From: Paralvinella palmiformis
Taxonomy: Eukaryota; Annelida; Polychaeta; Terebellida; Alvinellidae
DNA length: 64,000 bases
Direction of reading: 5' to 3'
NCBI GenBank assembly: GCA_025642065.1
Contig: JAODUP010000846.1
Coordinates: 1 to 64,000, forward strand
The notes beneath the pieces were generated by a model. It made no database searches. It saw only the letters and a program-made list of their open reading frames with translations, and was not told the DNA's origin. Within the stretch, counting starts at the first letter, position 1; the number at the start of each line of letters is the position of its first letter. Both the position numbers and the translations under genes were made by a program. Shown one piece after another: positions 47,575 through 61,015 of this stretch.

Positions 47575-48330
47575 TATTCATGTGAATAAGTGAAGGTCAT
47601 GCGAGCTTTGAGGATCCATACATCCACCTCCATTTACATCCATATATGCCTGGGTTATTGGTCTGTGAAAAGGCATTGACTGAACAATTAATACTTCCCA
47701 GTTTGGGAAAGCTTCAATAATGAAATAAACCCGATTGTTCGCTTTTCTATAACAACATTCCTATTCATAAACCTATTTATATCAGTGTAACAGATTAATC
47801 TAGTATTAGAGCAGGCATAGGGACCATTTATTAATGGTATCTACTGAGGACTGATCTGTGTACAAGTAAGTCTTATTATAATTCCATTATGAAGGAACTA
47901 TATATGGTTTATGCAAAATCTGCCAAGCCAAAGACCTGAATGTATGTAGTATGTACATGTGGTGATAATAACCTGCTATGAAACAGCAGCTTGCTAATTA
48001 GAAACATGTATTACCTACAATCCCGTTATTGACGATATCCAGACACTCCCAAACCTCCAAGTTGGCAAACTCTCCAGTTAGACCTTTACGTAATAACTTT
48101 GACATTCACACAGACTGGGCCTGTAATTACGGAGTGTATTTAATTGATTTTAAATAGGAAAGTATTAGGACTGATGCCAGATAGATGTCACACAACCGGC
48201 GACGATATCGGCTAACCTGGAAGACAATAACCGTTGTAGAACTCATGGAATACCAAACAAACTATTAAAGCTATTATATCCTCTACACAGACTACAGCTT
48301 ATAATGAGGCTTCATCTAATGGGCATCATG
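47575..48330 (-). repeat. Segment A left part in inverted orientation
   Basis: The reverse complement matches 29,110-29,830 and 270-760: for example 47,627-47,680 (tccatatatgcctgggttattggtctgtgaaa) is the complement of sequence like 29,755-29,795 (taaagaccaataacc, tatatatggatgta), and 48,285-48,308 (gactacagcttataatgag) is the complement of 29,112-29,130. Noncoding. Confidence 0.6.
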
Positions 48331-51139
48331 TTGCCGTAGACATTATATATCAAAATCTGAATGTGACATTGACCGTTTTGTTCTGTTTCATTTTTTATTT
48401 GGTGTTCACATTGCTTGATTTTTTTATTTGTACTTGGTTTATTTTGCAAGTACTAAAGAAGTTACAGAAATGCTACACCCTATTAACTAGGGAAGTTACA
48501 ATCAAGCTTAGATTAGATTAGGTTTGAAAAGACAAGCATTGTCATGTTTATTTTTGCTGTACACAAATATGCTAACCTAAATACATTTATAGTTCTTCCA
48601 TGTATCTCACTTGAAATATGTTCATTTATATATTGCCGTACCCTGTTGGAATGAAGAATCTACTTGCTTATTACTATTCAACCGCCAACATCCAGCTGGG
48701 TTTATGTTACAGGTTTGAGCAACATATTGACATCAAGGTTAATATTTCGTACCTTTCAGAAAACATTATGAAAAGAGACAGCGCAATTAATGCCTTTTAA
48801 AGTAAATAACTGATTTCTAAACCTGAATCATGCTTTTATACACAATAACACGACTTCATTTGGAACAACGTCGGGACGTATAGTTAGCGTAATAATGCAA
48901 GACGAACCGTCATTAATACAGCCTAATCGTGGTGATTACTTGTGTCTATAGAATAAGATCTATACACCTTCAACACAAAACTGAACGTATTTCTTTTGGT
49001 ACTGGAAATACGTCTTTGATACATTTCCCGCTATAAAAGGCAACATTAGGCCTGTAGCTGTTAGAAAAACACCAAATACCATGTTATATGAGAGCGAATG
49101 GAAAAGTACTTATCTGACTTTTGCAGTAGCTCATAGAATAATAAGCATCAGATGTATGACTGAGATATTCTCTTTCCCAACTGGTTTTTGTTAAAAAGAC
49201 TATATCATCTACAAAATGTCCTACACTGTGTTACCTTTTTGTGACCACATCGGCAGATCAGTTATATTTATAAGAATCGCGAAGATTATAACGAAATACG
49301 ATGTTTGAAAGTTCAACTGTCAGTCAGTCCAACGACCGTTGTGATTATTGCAATTCAACAACCACTATGAAAATGACAATCACATTTAATTTTATTGTTT
49401 TGATTACAGAAACAGGCAATGTTATTAGTACATTAGGATTCGAATAAATATTGACACCTATCAATTTAAATTGTACTATGGCGTATGATAAGCTGCGAAC
49501 TTTGGATTGGTTTGCCAACCTGTTTAAATTGACTTTCACCAACTATCCTTCACGTGTCAGAAAATAATATCTGATAAATACATGACAACTAGAGTTGAAA
49601 ACTGGGATAATTCGAAATACCAATATTACGAAATGAATTTCCATTCGCCTTGAATTTCTGCATCACCAACTTTTGCTGTACTTTGAAATATAAATCGTGG
49701 CATGCATTATAATTCTCAACAGTTAATGGAGCTATTTACAAAACTTTAAAATAGTCCATACTTTGACTGGTAATTTGCTTATGCGAGGATCTGTATAGAA
49801 TTGTTTTCGATTTATGTTGTTATGCCTACAGCAGATATGAGCTAATCTAGGAATAGAAATTAAAATAATGGATGGAAGGAATTACCAGAAGCTCCACTAA
49901 TGGCTTAAAGTATCACGGAACTATAATAATTCGAAGGTCGACATTGTTATTTTAAATTGTAGTCAATAGTTTTATCATATTTACCGTGCTACCCGACAGC
50001 TAACAAAATAGAAACATACTTATCTAGTAATATATAGAAACGGATACAGCTATATGTTTGAGTTACGTTATTAAAGATCACCCTTGATAACAGAATGATA
50101 ATAATTACCTAAGAACTGTAACATTGTAGTTAAGACGGACTTATTTGTCAAATGCCATACAATAGATCACTATATTAATCCTACGAACGATTGTAACTAC
50201 GATAAAACGATATATATGATATTTCTAATTTGAAAGCCACAATTGTCAAGATAGTTTAGCAAAACTAATTTTTCCTGGACACCTGCTGGTTGATTCTTCA
50301 TATATGGCCACCAATTAGTTTCCTCTTCAAGGTTGTAAATGTTTAGAAAACCAAATGAGAATAAATAACCTTTTTATGGTGAAGTCTTTTTTAAACCGAA
50401 GTCAATCTCCTTTGATTTCTACTTAAAGTAAAAACTGTCAAAAAGTTTAATAATAATTATCTTCCAAATTGCGTAGAAATTGAATTTTGTTTTGTAAATT
50501 GGTTATATATGAACTACAGAGAATAATTATACAAGAGATATTACCAAATATAATATACACATTGATACACATATTTGATGTGACTCACATATGGTTTCCG
50601 ACTGAAAACAAAACGACATCATCTAGATTGTTTAAATACACCATTTCTGCTTAACCATTTGGGTTCGTCTTAATGGGAATCCTTTCAACAACATGTTTGA
50701 TAGATTAGTTTAGTTCATGGCACGCTCAGCTGTGTTGCATCATCAATTAGTAACGCATTCTCTTAGATTGTTCAAACCTCAAACCTGTATTAGTTCTCTA
50801 ATAATTGATTTCTGTAGAAATTAACATGACTAGTATTTACAATTTCTTAATTTAGATATCAGCTGGGAAAGATTATTTCACACATTTCCGTGCAAACGTG
50901 GATAATAATTCTAGATATAACAGAATGATAAAAAAGTAAGATCATTTTTAAAAAGGCAATAATTTAAAACACGGCCCAGTTGTCGAAGGTGACCTAAGTT
51001 TTAAATATTTGTAATTAAGACATATGTATATTAACTACCTTAATGTTGAAACATTCGTATAACAAAGTCCAGGATATTAGAAGTTCTAAAACCTTCACAG
51101 TGTTATGTAACAGTATGTTTAATATACAAATTATATAGC

Positions 51140-51142
<3 letters not shown>
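48331..51142. repeat. Noncoding; right part relates to 17.66-18.3 kb
   Basis: 50,380-51,010 aligns in the same orientation with 17,660-18,300 (see that entry). The rest shows no gene; ORFs at 48,618-48,800 and 49,345-49,542 are not recognised. Confidence 0.45.

Positions 51143-51232
<90 letters not shown>
51143..51232. repeat. (TA)n microsatellite
   Basis: About 88 bp of TA followed by a short GATA run. Confidence 0.95.
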
Positions 51233-51235
<3 letters not shown>

Positions 51236-51517
51236 AGATAGATAGAGAGAAACATTTATGTATGTAGAAGTTATAAGTGATTTAAAAATACATCTATCTA
51301 ATATTTGATATATATTATTATTATTAGTCTTATTATGACATTAAAGGTAATATCGTCAATATTGCCTAACATTACGTCACAATTATAATACATCAAAGAA
51401 GCTTAATTGTTTACTTCATGCCTGCATTTGCGTCAGACAACAGTTTATATAGCACTAGAGCAACAAATAAAATGTCTTACATTTCTCATGCTTATGACCT
51501 CTGAGAGATAAAATGTC

Positions 51518-51563
<46 letters not shown>

Positions 51564-51582
51564 GTAATAATAATAATAATAC
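51518..51582. repeat. (AAT)n microsatellite
   Basis: About 20 AAT units with one TAG interruption. Confidence 0.95.
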
Positions 51583-51757
51583 CTTTTAGATCAGTGGCAT
51601 ACCTAGTGCGTGGTTTAGGCAATGTCATAGTCATGGTAAGATGCAAAATCCATCAACAAATCTTCCCTGCTAAATGATAGGTCTAAATGTGTCAAGATTA
51701 ACTATTATTTAGCATCCATCATCAATTAGTTTATTGAAATTATGAATAAATTGTATA

Positions 51758-51805
<48 letters not shown>

Positions 51806-52764
51806 AAGAGATAGAGAGAAACCATGGCTAGGATCTGTCGAGAGAAACAAAAGTTCATAATAATTAATGCCTATTAAGTTCATTGTTATGCATATAGTTA
51901 GTACTGACTGAAGGATACATTGCTAGAATTTGAATCAGAAAGTAGTCGGGCCAATGTTCACATTTCGTACGGCGATATCAAATATTAATTGTTGACACAA
52001 AATATACTATATATCATCATAGTTAGAAATGCATTAGAATTATCTGCTATCTTTTCGTTCCTAAAATCATATGAATATCATTCCCTTCCACTATTACAAT
52101 ACGTCTGCAGCACAACATCCGAATAAAGTAAATTTTAGTATTTATTAATAATTACTTCATGGGTCATTTTTCTCCCACAATTTAGCAAAACATATCAAGG
52201 AAGTAAAATAAAACGTGAATAAATGACACAGAAAATAAAACATTAATAAATAGAACACTCTTATTAATATATATTAAACAGGCTTTTTGTTTTGAAATAT
52301 ATATATATATATATATATATAAGAAGAACAATAATCAGCTAAATTTACAAATGTGTCAGACAGAGCCTTCGGATAAAGAAGAAATGTTTGGTTTTCTTGT
52401 TCTACGTCTAACTTCTTAAAATAACTTCATTTAAAATAATTGCCCTCGTTTTATATAAAACATGTTAATGGAATTTCTCTTGGAGTTCAAAGAAAAGAAA
52501 ATATTGCAGAAACATTTCTACCTGACTTTAATTTTATTTTTGGTATTGCTGTTGTTGTTGTTGTTGTTGGTTGTGGTGGTGTTGTTAATATACGTGTCGT
52601 TTTTAATATTGTTTTTTATTATTATTTATGTTTATAACACAATTGTAGGATTAGTGGTGGCATAGTAGTAGAAGTACGAGAAGAAGTAATAGCTGTTAGA
52701 TGAGGAAAGGAAGCATAAACATTAGTTGATGACGATGATGCTACTGATGATAATAATCTAGATT
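51583..52764. other. Noncoding with (TA)n and (TTG)n tracts
   Basis: (TA)n at 51,761-51,802 and 52,297-52,321, and (TTG)n at 52,547-52,582. Short hydrophobic ORFs across the TTG tract are artefacts. Confidence 0.5.
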
Positions 52765-52830
52765 CTATTATACAGCGCCTTTGAACGGCTCTAGCCAGTG
52801 ACGACACTTTATTAAATATTTGTTTTATTA
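52765..52830 (+). mobile_element. CR1/L2-like retrotransposon 3' tail fragment
   Basis: cagcgcctttgaacggctc followed by actttattaaat matches the complement of 63,745-63,800 (gagcgcctttgaatggctcc, then ctttattaaat). Only the extreme 3' region is recognisable. Confidence 0.55.
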
Positions 52831-52869
52831 AATAATCCATGTTTGTATAGCTCCAGTACCAGATAACCC

Positions 52870-53140
52870 TGTTCTAAGGCGATGTAATGCATTATTATCT
52901 ATCCCTCACTCAAACCTATTTCCACCCAGCACACATCTCAACTCGCAATTGAGCATACAACGCATGCCGCCATTAAATGCGCAAAGCTGTACTCAAGCGC
53001 ATTGCCATCGTATCCTCTCGGGTTCCCAGTTGATGGATTAGTAAACCAGCGCCACGTGACAGCATTCCAGCTCACAGAGCCTCGAACCTCAACATCCTTC
53101 GGCTACGAATCTTACTTTCTAACTAACTGCGTCTCCACGT
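52870..53140 (-). mobile_element. Possible tRNA-derived SINE (second family)
   Basis: On the minus strand the sequence begins near 53,135 with a tRNA-like head: gcagttagttagaaag in the A-box position (complement of 53,116-53,131) and GGTTCGAGGCTC as B box (complement of 53,077-53,088), spaced as in a tRNA. A GC-richer body follows to about 52,870. The body is unlike the 27-kb SINE. No target duplication was recognised. Confidence 0.5.
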
Positions 53141-53147
53141 TTCGACT

Positions 53148-53473
53148 ATGTATTATTATTATTATTGTTATTATTGTTATTATTAGTATTACATTAGTAT
53201 TTGTGAAGCTATTTATGCTTTTGATGAAGAAGCCGCCGACGATGACATAACGGTAATGTTATTTATTGGTATGGTTATTTGGCTACACAGCTTGGTTCAG
53301 TTTTCGTTTATATTAACTATTATTATTTGTATTATTCTAATTATGTAGCTAATTATGATATTGATGATATGATGATAGTAATCATTATGATGATGATATT
53401 GATATTAATGATAATGATAATGATGATGATGATGATGATGATAATTATGATGAATGATGATGGTGGGTGGTGG

Positions 53474-53525
<52 letters not shown>

Positions 53526-53695
53526 GGGTGGTGGTGATGTTGATGATGATGATGATGATGATGATAATAATAAGGATAATGATATTATTGATGTTGATGA
53601 TAGTGATGATGATGATGACGGCGACGACGACAACAATGATGATGATGATGATGATGCTGATGATGATGACTGTAGTAATAATTATAATAAGAAGA
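53148..53695. repeat. (ATT)n, (GAT)n, (GGT)n microsatellite cluster
   Basis: ATT at 53,150-53,195; GAT/GATATT from 53,355; a long GAT run at 53,475-53,510 passing into GGT at 53,510-53,535; then GAT, AAT and GAC tracts to 53,670. The long Asp-, Met- or Ile/His-rich frames here are reading artefacts. Confidence 0.95.
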
Positions 53696-53959
53696 AGTGT
53701 TTGTCGAAAAAAATGTCTAGTCTTTTCGGAAAAGAATATTATTTTTGGACTAAATATAGTTCCAATTAGTCCTGAAATAAAACACAAATACTATTACTTC
53801 TAACAACAGTCGCCTGTGGTAAGAGACTGTTTAAGGTAATGTTTAGTAATTATAGATGACAAGAAAACTATATATTATACATATTGGGTACTGTCGTAAT
53901 AACATAGTTCTTAACTATGTTACACCATTCATCATTTATTATTTTATGTTTTGATATTT

Positions 53960-54140
53960 ATTTTATAATTGTTCTTATTGTTGTTGTTGATGCTGTTGAT
54001 GTTGTTGTTGTTGTTGTTGTTAGGAGGAGTAGTGGTGATTATTATCTACTTTTGCCATCATCGTTGTTGCTGTTGTACTAATTATTGTAGTTGTATGCGT
54101 CTTCTTGTGTTGTTGTTATTGTTGTTGATGTTGTTGGTAA
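53960..54140. repeat. (TTG)n microsatellite
   Basis: Several TTG/TGT tracts (53,975-54,020; 54,062-54,080; 54,105-54,137). Confidence 0.9.
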
Positions 54141-54179
54141 AACCTAATTGATTCCTGAAGTAAGTCTATTTTTAAGATT

Positions 54180-55200
54180 CGTTTATAATCTTACCTTTTT
54201 GAGTGAGTGATTTAGAATCAGCATATTGTTAAGATTTAGTCACCAAATACAACAATATTAAACACGCTTCGACATTGAAAGGATTCAGCTACTAAAACGT
54301 CTTCGTTGAATCATCCTATCTGTAATCATAAATATATTGAAATCATAATATCATTAATGCCAGCATCGTGGTAAATAACATTGAATTTCAGACGATAAAA
54401 CTTACATGAACCGTTTGTTCTAAACGATCTGATTTACAACCGCTTTCGATTTAAAAACCGAATACTTCAGCTAAATATACATAAAAAGAAAATGTAGATG
54501 TAATGTCTGTAATTTCATTTTATGTTTAAAATTATCTTCAAATTGTTACCGATTGATCAATAGCATTTAGATCATTAATGAGGAAACAATTAGATAGGTG
54601 ATTAGCAGCTAACAACAACTTGCGACTGGAAGATCAGACACATCTGGCAATCTATTCATCAGTTGTGTGTGTTAAACAATTATTATTAATGGGCTGAAAT
54701 ACTAACTGGACGTTTTTATTTCACTATAGATAAACAAAATCGCGATAGAGACTCAACTCAGAAAATGTCAACACGACTTCATTCCCATAAAGAAAGTATT
54801 TTTGTGAAATTGCCAATTGTTATTAAGAGACTCGATTGATCTAATTACCTATGTTAAACTCGCCACTCCCCACCTGTCTAACTTTATCTAACAATTAGCT
54901 ATATAGTTAGTGTCTAGTTGCTACTGATCATGACATAGTCAATTTATTTTAATTCCAATTGCACTTCCACATCAAATATATTAATTCCAATTGAATTCCA
55001 ATTCCAAACTTTGCAATTACAATTCGGTTGTTTAGCGATATATACTGACATCAGATGTATCCAACATTACAGTTTGTTGAACACGTGATAAGATCTACAC
55101 TATCTACATATGGAAGCAGTGACGTGACTTAACTTTTTAAAAACATCAATACCTAAATATCCTTTAAAACCTGTTCATTAATAATACAATACTGAATTAA
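54180..55200. repeat. Noncoding; left half is an inverted copy of 33.9-34.35 kb
   Basis: 54,235-54,660 pairs with the complement of 33,905-34,340, and 54,720-54,780 with 45,795-45,870 directly. The rest is unique AT-rich sequence. Confidence 0.5.
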
Positions 55201-55315
<115 letters not shown>

Positions 55316-55794
55316 AGTCATCAGCTTGCTTTCGGCACGTGACAAATGGGTTATGTCTTCAGGGAAGCGTTTGTATGTAGGCTATGTACAGTACCTTTTT
55401 ACACCACTGCTTTTACTAATCAACACTTCCGTTTGGTACAATGATAAGGTAGTACGTATAGAAAATAATGTTTTTGACACCATGTATTACCGTCAGAAGT
55501 AATTTTCTGGTTATAAAAGAAATCTATACATGAAAATATTTCGAAACAGTTTAATTTTTTTCTTCGAAATCCAACCTATTTATACCTGATAAAGGTAACA
55601 CAGCTTCGGTAACTCAAGTTGTTGATTGATCAAGGTAACAAGTTACGGCTCTGGTCGCGTTAACCAACAGAATAGTACCATTCAATTTGTCTTTCATTCG
55701 TAACCAATGAGTCACGGTCATAAGACTGGAGTAATAATCTTATTGCAATATAACTTTAACATCCTATAGCTCAAGAATAACTACTATGTCTGTC

Positions 55795-55802
55795 TGTGTG
55801 TA

Positions 55803-55851
<49 letters not shown>

Positions 55852-55857
55852 GCGTGT
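55795..55857. repeat. (TG)n microsatellite
   Basis: About 40 bp TG. It precedes sequence related to segment B, where B1 and B2 also have TG tracts at the equivalent point. Confidence 0.9.
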
Positions 55858-56575
55858 TTTAGGATACATATATATGGTGACACTAGCTCAGAACATCAAA
55901 ACCTATACATCCTTTTAAACTGATACCTCCATTAATAGTCACATGATTCGATTTAAGCAAACAAAAACAATGTTTCTAGGTTACTATTCAGTCTGTGGTG
56001 CCCAGATCATCCCTTGCGTAACAAATGTTTCATACCCACAGGGAAGCGGTTGATGTAGGCTACGCCCCAAAAGCGGAAGGAAATAAAAAGCACCATTTGA
56101 CATCACAGCAAATAGTTAACAACAAGTGTGATTCAGTAGTAGGTTAAACTTATACAATATAAATATTACGGCACCACAATTTAAAATCAGCAGTAAATTG
56201 CCGTGGATTAAAGGTATCCAATACATACAACATTTCGATACAACATAAACTGATCTCAGCTCCATTCTGGATTGGAACAGCTAAGCAAATCATATAGGTT
56301 CGGCGTCGCTAAGTTGTTGTTTGAACGAAGGTGATAAGTAATGCCGTTTATGGACTCTCGCTGCGCCAACCAACATAATAGTTTCAGTTTAACAGGCGAT
56401 AAAATTGTGTCGTGAATTATACTAGTGTCACAAAGTTGTTACTCAATCAGGATGAAAACGTTGGCTTTCATAAAATCTCGGTGCGCTAACCAAAATAACA
56501 GTTTCAGTTAAACGCCAAGGTGTTACACGATCAGGATAAACATGTATGCCTTTACTGGTCATTATATAATATTGT
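55858..56575. repeat. Partial third relative of segment B
   Basis: 56,170-56,340 resembles 11,415-11,540 and 24,810-24,930: gccacaatttaaaatcagcagtaaattgc-type sequence, acaacatttcgat, then a getting-weaker match ending near aaggtgataagtaatgcc. It lies between a TG tract and a TAG tract, as in B. Confidence 0.45.
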
Positions 56576-56579
56576 ATTA

Positions 56580-56900
56580 ATTGTAGTAGTAGTAGTAGTA
56601 GTATAGGTCGCGTAGTAGTACAAGTATTAGTAGAACATATAGTAGTAGTAGTGGTGGTAGTAGTAGTAGTAAACATGGTAGCAGTAGCAGTAGTAATCGT
56701 GGTAGAGTAGTAATCGTGGTGTTGTTGTTTCTTCTGTCTCTCCTGTTAGTAGTGATGGTGCTGCTGTAACTGCCGTTCATGTATCATCAGAGGTAGTATT
56801 CGTCGCAGCAGTTGTAGTAGCAGTAGTAGTAGTTGTTGTTGTTGTTTCCGCTGCCGCTCCTGCTAGTAGTGTTGATGTTGTTGCAGTAACTGCCGTTGTT
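56580..56900. repeat. (TAG)n trinucleotide microsatellite
   Basis: Impure TAG/GTG/TTG triplets over about 300 bp. Confidence 0.9.
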
Positions 56901-58154
56901 AAATTGCCAGTAGTATCAAGACGTCAGTTATTTATTTCAATCAACGTAATAAATGAGTAGTAATCGATGAGGCCAAAACATCATCACCGAACTTTGATGT
57001 TTATTGAAGTCGGATGTATTACCACACGCTCTGGTTGAGGGCATTAAATAACGTAACGTCTCTAACTACCAACAACATATGTTTATCTGTCATATCGTCT
57101 ACGACCAAATATGTCACAAACATTATTCAAGACCAACTTACATGGGGGAGATATTATAACCCGGAAGAACTGGAATAGCACGATGTTAAGCTGGAACCAA
57201 GGATGTCAGAGATAATAGTTGTTAGAAGTGTGGATGTTTGGTGATTATAAAAATACATCACATATATAACCTCATAAAACAGTTGAACATTGACGTTCTG
57301 AGACATTCAGCCAAAGCAGTATGATTAAAATTCATAACAAAGCATCCCTTCCTTCACTAGTCATCGTTTTATTAAATATTATTTATAGAGGGATTGTTTG
57401 CTTAGCTTAAGCTATATCCTAATTTTGTGAACGGATACATCAAATAGAAATGTATTACAATCTATATATTAGTAATATAATATTGGGATTAGAAAGGTGC
57501 ACAAAAGGACCTTATAGGAATTATTATCTAGGATATTTGAGACATCTTGACATATCTCACTGTTAGCTTCTTTATCTCTCAACGAGAGAATATTAACATG
57601 AAATTACTTTATCAAGAGACAAAGTTGATGATGAAAATGGTACCTTTCGTGGTTTAAATAGAGCTCAATACATTTTAACTGTACTTTCGTCTCACCGGAA
57701 ATCATTTGAAATGGCAGAAAAGATACTTTCAGAACAACTCAGTAGCCTCGGATCATATTTTTGTCGACGTACAATCACGTAATATAAGGTGAAGTGACTG
57801 ACTTTAAACAATAGACAACACATACTGAGATCGATTTAGTATCTCTTATATCAGTCATATCGCGTGATGATGCACATCTAGCTGACGCCTTCACCCTGGT
57901 GACCCCTGCTTGAGGTCTGTGATCGATCTGACAAAACATAATTGATCTTATTCTACGGTGTTCACTTTTAGTACCATCAATGTATTCAAACCGTCATGAC
58001 ATTGGTTGATAATGCCAACAGCATTTTAACTGAGAAACGTTACAATAGCTTCAATGGCTAGGTGAAGGACATTTGCCATGTAGCAAATCATAGTATTTTC
58101 GATATTATCCGTACACAGTCATTTTATTTACCTTTCGCGACAGATTTACATATA

Positions 58155-58206
<52 letters not shown>

Positions 58207-58993
58207 GTACAAACATGTATGACCATCCTTTGTAGTATCAATAACAGCAACAACTAATACCACAATACAGACTGTATCAAGTGGTACAAGATTTATATAG
58301 AACGGCACCAAATTAAGGAAGCGGTTGAATCCCGTAAACAAAAATTAAAATCGGTCCCATCCAACAAATATCTGACAAATGCTTTATATTGAATTAGTTT
58401 TCTGATTGCTTGTGCATGGATGCCGCCGAAGCATCATTGTTTATCCTTCTGTTCAAACTTAGAGTGTTTCATTCAAAATGCATCATTGCCTAAGCTGTTC
58501 TTGTCGGTTTCCCTGTGAATTCGAACACACAAACGTTAAGTAACAATCGCTTCGAAAGAAACAAAAATGTCAAAACGTTCTTCCACCACCATCACCGACT
58601 GTAATGGTTTTGGCCAAAATCACAGCTAACAGCGGTTTTTGATGATGATGATTATGATGATGATGATGATGATGATGATGATAATTATATGAAAACCAGT
58701 TACAGAAGGCGTCATTGAATTGTTTTAATTCATTTTAGTGTATCTCCTATCTACATGGTGGTTCTTAATGCTGACAGTGATATTGCTGATAAAGTTGAAG
58801 ATGAACATGATCATTATCATCATTGCCATCAACATTATCATCATCATCAGGCTGTGGTGGTGTCGATATCGACAATCAAGATGATATTTATGTTGTTAGT
58901 GGTATTACTTCTTGTGTCGGTAGTAGTAGTGATGGTGGTGGTGATTGTGCAGACATGTAAAGTTAAAACCCCCTAAACAATTTAGTGAGCTTC
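56901..58993. other. Noncoding with (TA)n and (GAT)n tracts
   Basis: (TA)n at 58,155-58,203 and (GAT)n at 58,638-58,682; (ATC)/(GGT) short runs near 58,810-58,945. No gene recognised. Confidence 0.5.
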
Positions 58994-58994
58994 G

Positions 58995-59185
58995 TGACTA
59001 CTATTAAAACTGTGTATCTTAATTGCCGTAATAGCGCGTCATAGCTTCCGTACTGTTTGAACTATGCTATCATTTTTCAACCTGACCTAACGTCTGCTAT
59101 TGTAGTTCTTATATGTTATTTATGACAAGCATATTAGAGCTGATCTTGAATGTCATAATCTAAACTGTACATAACTGGACCTAGG
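58995..59185 (+). repeat. Direct repeat, left copy
   Basis: 191 bases from gactactattaaaac to cataactggacctagg, repeated at 60,028-60,257. Shared internal blocks: agcgcgtcatagctt, gtagttctta, ggacctagg. Confidence 0.9.
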
Positions 59186-60027
59186 AAAGATAATTCTATT
59201 CCCACATACAACCAAGGTGAATTATATAAGTTGTTATATAAAACACACCAACCACACGAGCTGTGTCCAATGCCACCGCTCGAGATGCGATGCAGTGTTT
59301 CTATTCCTGAGTCAGGAGTACATGCTTTAAGAGCATACTGTGTCTGCTACAGTCATTTAAATGCTGGATAACCAGGCCGAACATCTAAACGGCGTGCCTC
59401 CAAAGACGCCAATAGTGCACGGAATATACAGCTCTAGATCAACTTTTCTTGAATGCAGGGACCGGGAAACATTCAGTCTCCACGCACAGAAAAGGGACCA
59501 TCTCAACCGCAGCATAATATGCCTTGTGATATTTGCTGGAGGATCAAATACCTCATAAGCATACAAATCCAATACATTCTATGGCCTACTCGTCACTAAC
59601 CCTTTATATGAAATATTACAAAATTGATAAAAAGAAAACACGAAACTCAATCTCTGGCACGGGCAATGTGTGTTTTAGCTGTGTATAATAAGGCACAGGC
59701 ACAGAGAACCTCGAACCGTGAATTCAAACTCTGGACGTTTCTTCAGGGGACTAAATCCAGAATGGCGACTTTTCTTGCTGAGACATGTGTAATGTCTCAC
59801 CAGTCCCTAAGCCGCCAAGCAAAAACAAGCCGTGAAGTTTGGGGGTAGAACACACAAGTCAGATCAGGGCAGTAGTTAGAATGTTTAGATTAATTATCTA
59901 AGCAGCCCTAGTTATAGTTATTTTTCAATTGCTGTATCTTTCTTCAAAGCAATACTATATAAACTATATAACCCAATTGTTACCGTCTTCAAAGATCAGT
60001 TTTTACAACGGGCAGACGTCACGAAGC
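59186..60027. other. Sequence between two direct repeats
   Basis: 842 bases, somewhat more GC-rich at 59,250-59,520 and 59,650-59,850. Overlapping ORFs of 60-75 codons exist on both strands (59,361-59,558 +, 59,357-59,572 -, 59,624-59,848 +) but none is recognised. Confidence 0.5.
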
Positions 60028-60257
60028 GACTACTATTAAAACTATTTAGCTTAATTGCTATAAAGACTGACATATGCGCTGAAGCAGACCGTATTAGCGC
60101 GTCATAGCTTCGATACTGTTTGTACTATGGTTTCATTTTCAAACCTGACCTAATTTATGCTATTCTAACTATTGTAGTTCTTAAATGTTATTTATGTCAA
60201 GCAGATTAGAGCTAATCTTGAATCTCATAGTACAAACTGGACATAACTGGACCTAGG
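60028..60257 (+). repeat. Direct repeat, right copy
   Basis: Same as 58,995-59,185 but with about 31 additional bases after aattgct (60,059-60,090), where the left copy jumps from aattgccgta straight to atagcgcg. Ends at a (TG)n tract. Confidence 0.9.
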
Positions 60258-60915
60258 TGTGTGTGTGTGTGTGTCACAATCGGCGATAACAAAAATTAGA
60301 AAAGAAAAGAACATTTCTTTTACGTGGCATCATTTTGCCTGAAGCTATCCGTCTTTGACAACTAATCAATTGTTTATTGATTTCTGCCCATAAAAGCCTT
60401 TGACAAAGCTCAAATGATAAAAATAGCATCAATGGCTGGTCTTTGTAAACAGTTGTAGATTAGTGTAATTCTGGTGACACAGAGGTAACAGTTTTATAGC
60501 AGGATAAGATTATTGATTGTCATGTTGTGGGCCAATATATCATCTCGCGATGTACATTTTACTAATTAATTATATATGGGAAAGAAAAGGTAACTTCGTG
60601 CTAGACCAAATATACTGTCTGTATTTATGACAACTTCATATTTATTAGAGTTGAATTAATATTCTTGACTTTTCTATTCACTAATCAAATATATCATCTC
60701 CTTATGAAATATTCCTACAGTTTTTATTTTATTTTATTCCACCTTTTTGTTTATTTCTTTTGTCGATTGGGAGACAAATTGGAGGACTTTTTCTTTTTCT
60801 TTTTGTGGTCAATTATTATGTAAATAGTTATTCAACCAATTATGTTATCTTCAATGTATTAGCGAAAGTTTATATTTTGTTTCGGATTTTATATTTCAGC
60901 CTTTTACATCTACCA
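60258..60915. other. Noncoding
   Basis: No feature apart from a short (TG)n at 60,257-60,274 and T-rich runs at 60,720-60,800. Confidence 0.5.
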
Positions 60916-60953
60916 TAATAATAATAATAATACTAATAATAATACTAATAATA

Positions 60954-61015
<62 letters not shown>
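60916..61015. repeat. (AAT)n microsatellite
   Basis: About 100 bp of AAT with a few ACT interruptions. Confidence 0.95.

Noticed and set aside
53353..53803. Asp-rich, Met-rich and His/Ile-rich ORFs on both strands
   Set aside because: They are six-frame readings of a GAT/GGT microsatellite and lack any nonrepetitive domain.
59357..59848. ORFs of 65-75 codons between the 0.2-kb direct repeats
   Set aside because: Considered as element-encoded proteins, but two overlap on opposite strands and none shows a known motif, so no CDS is claimed.
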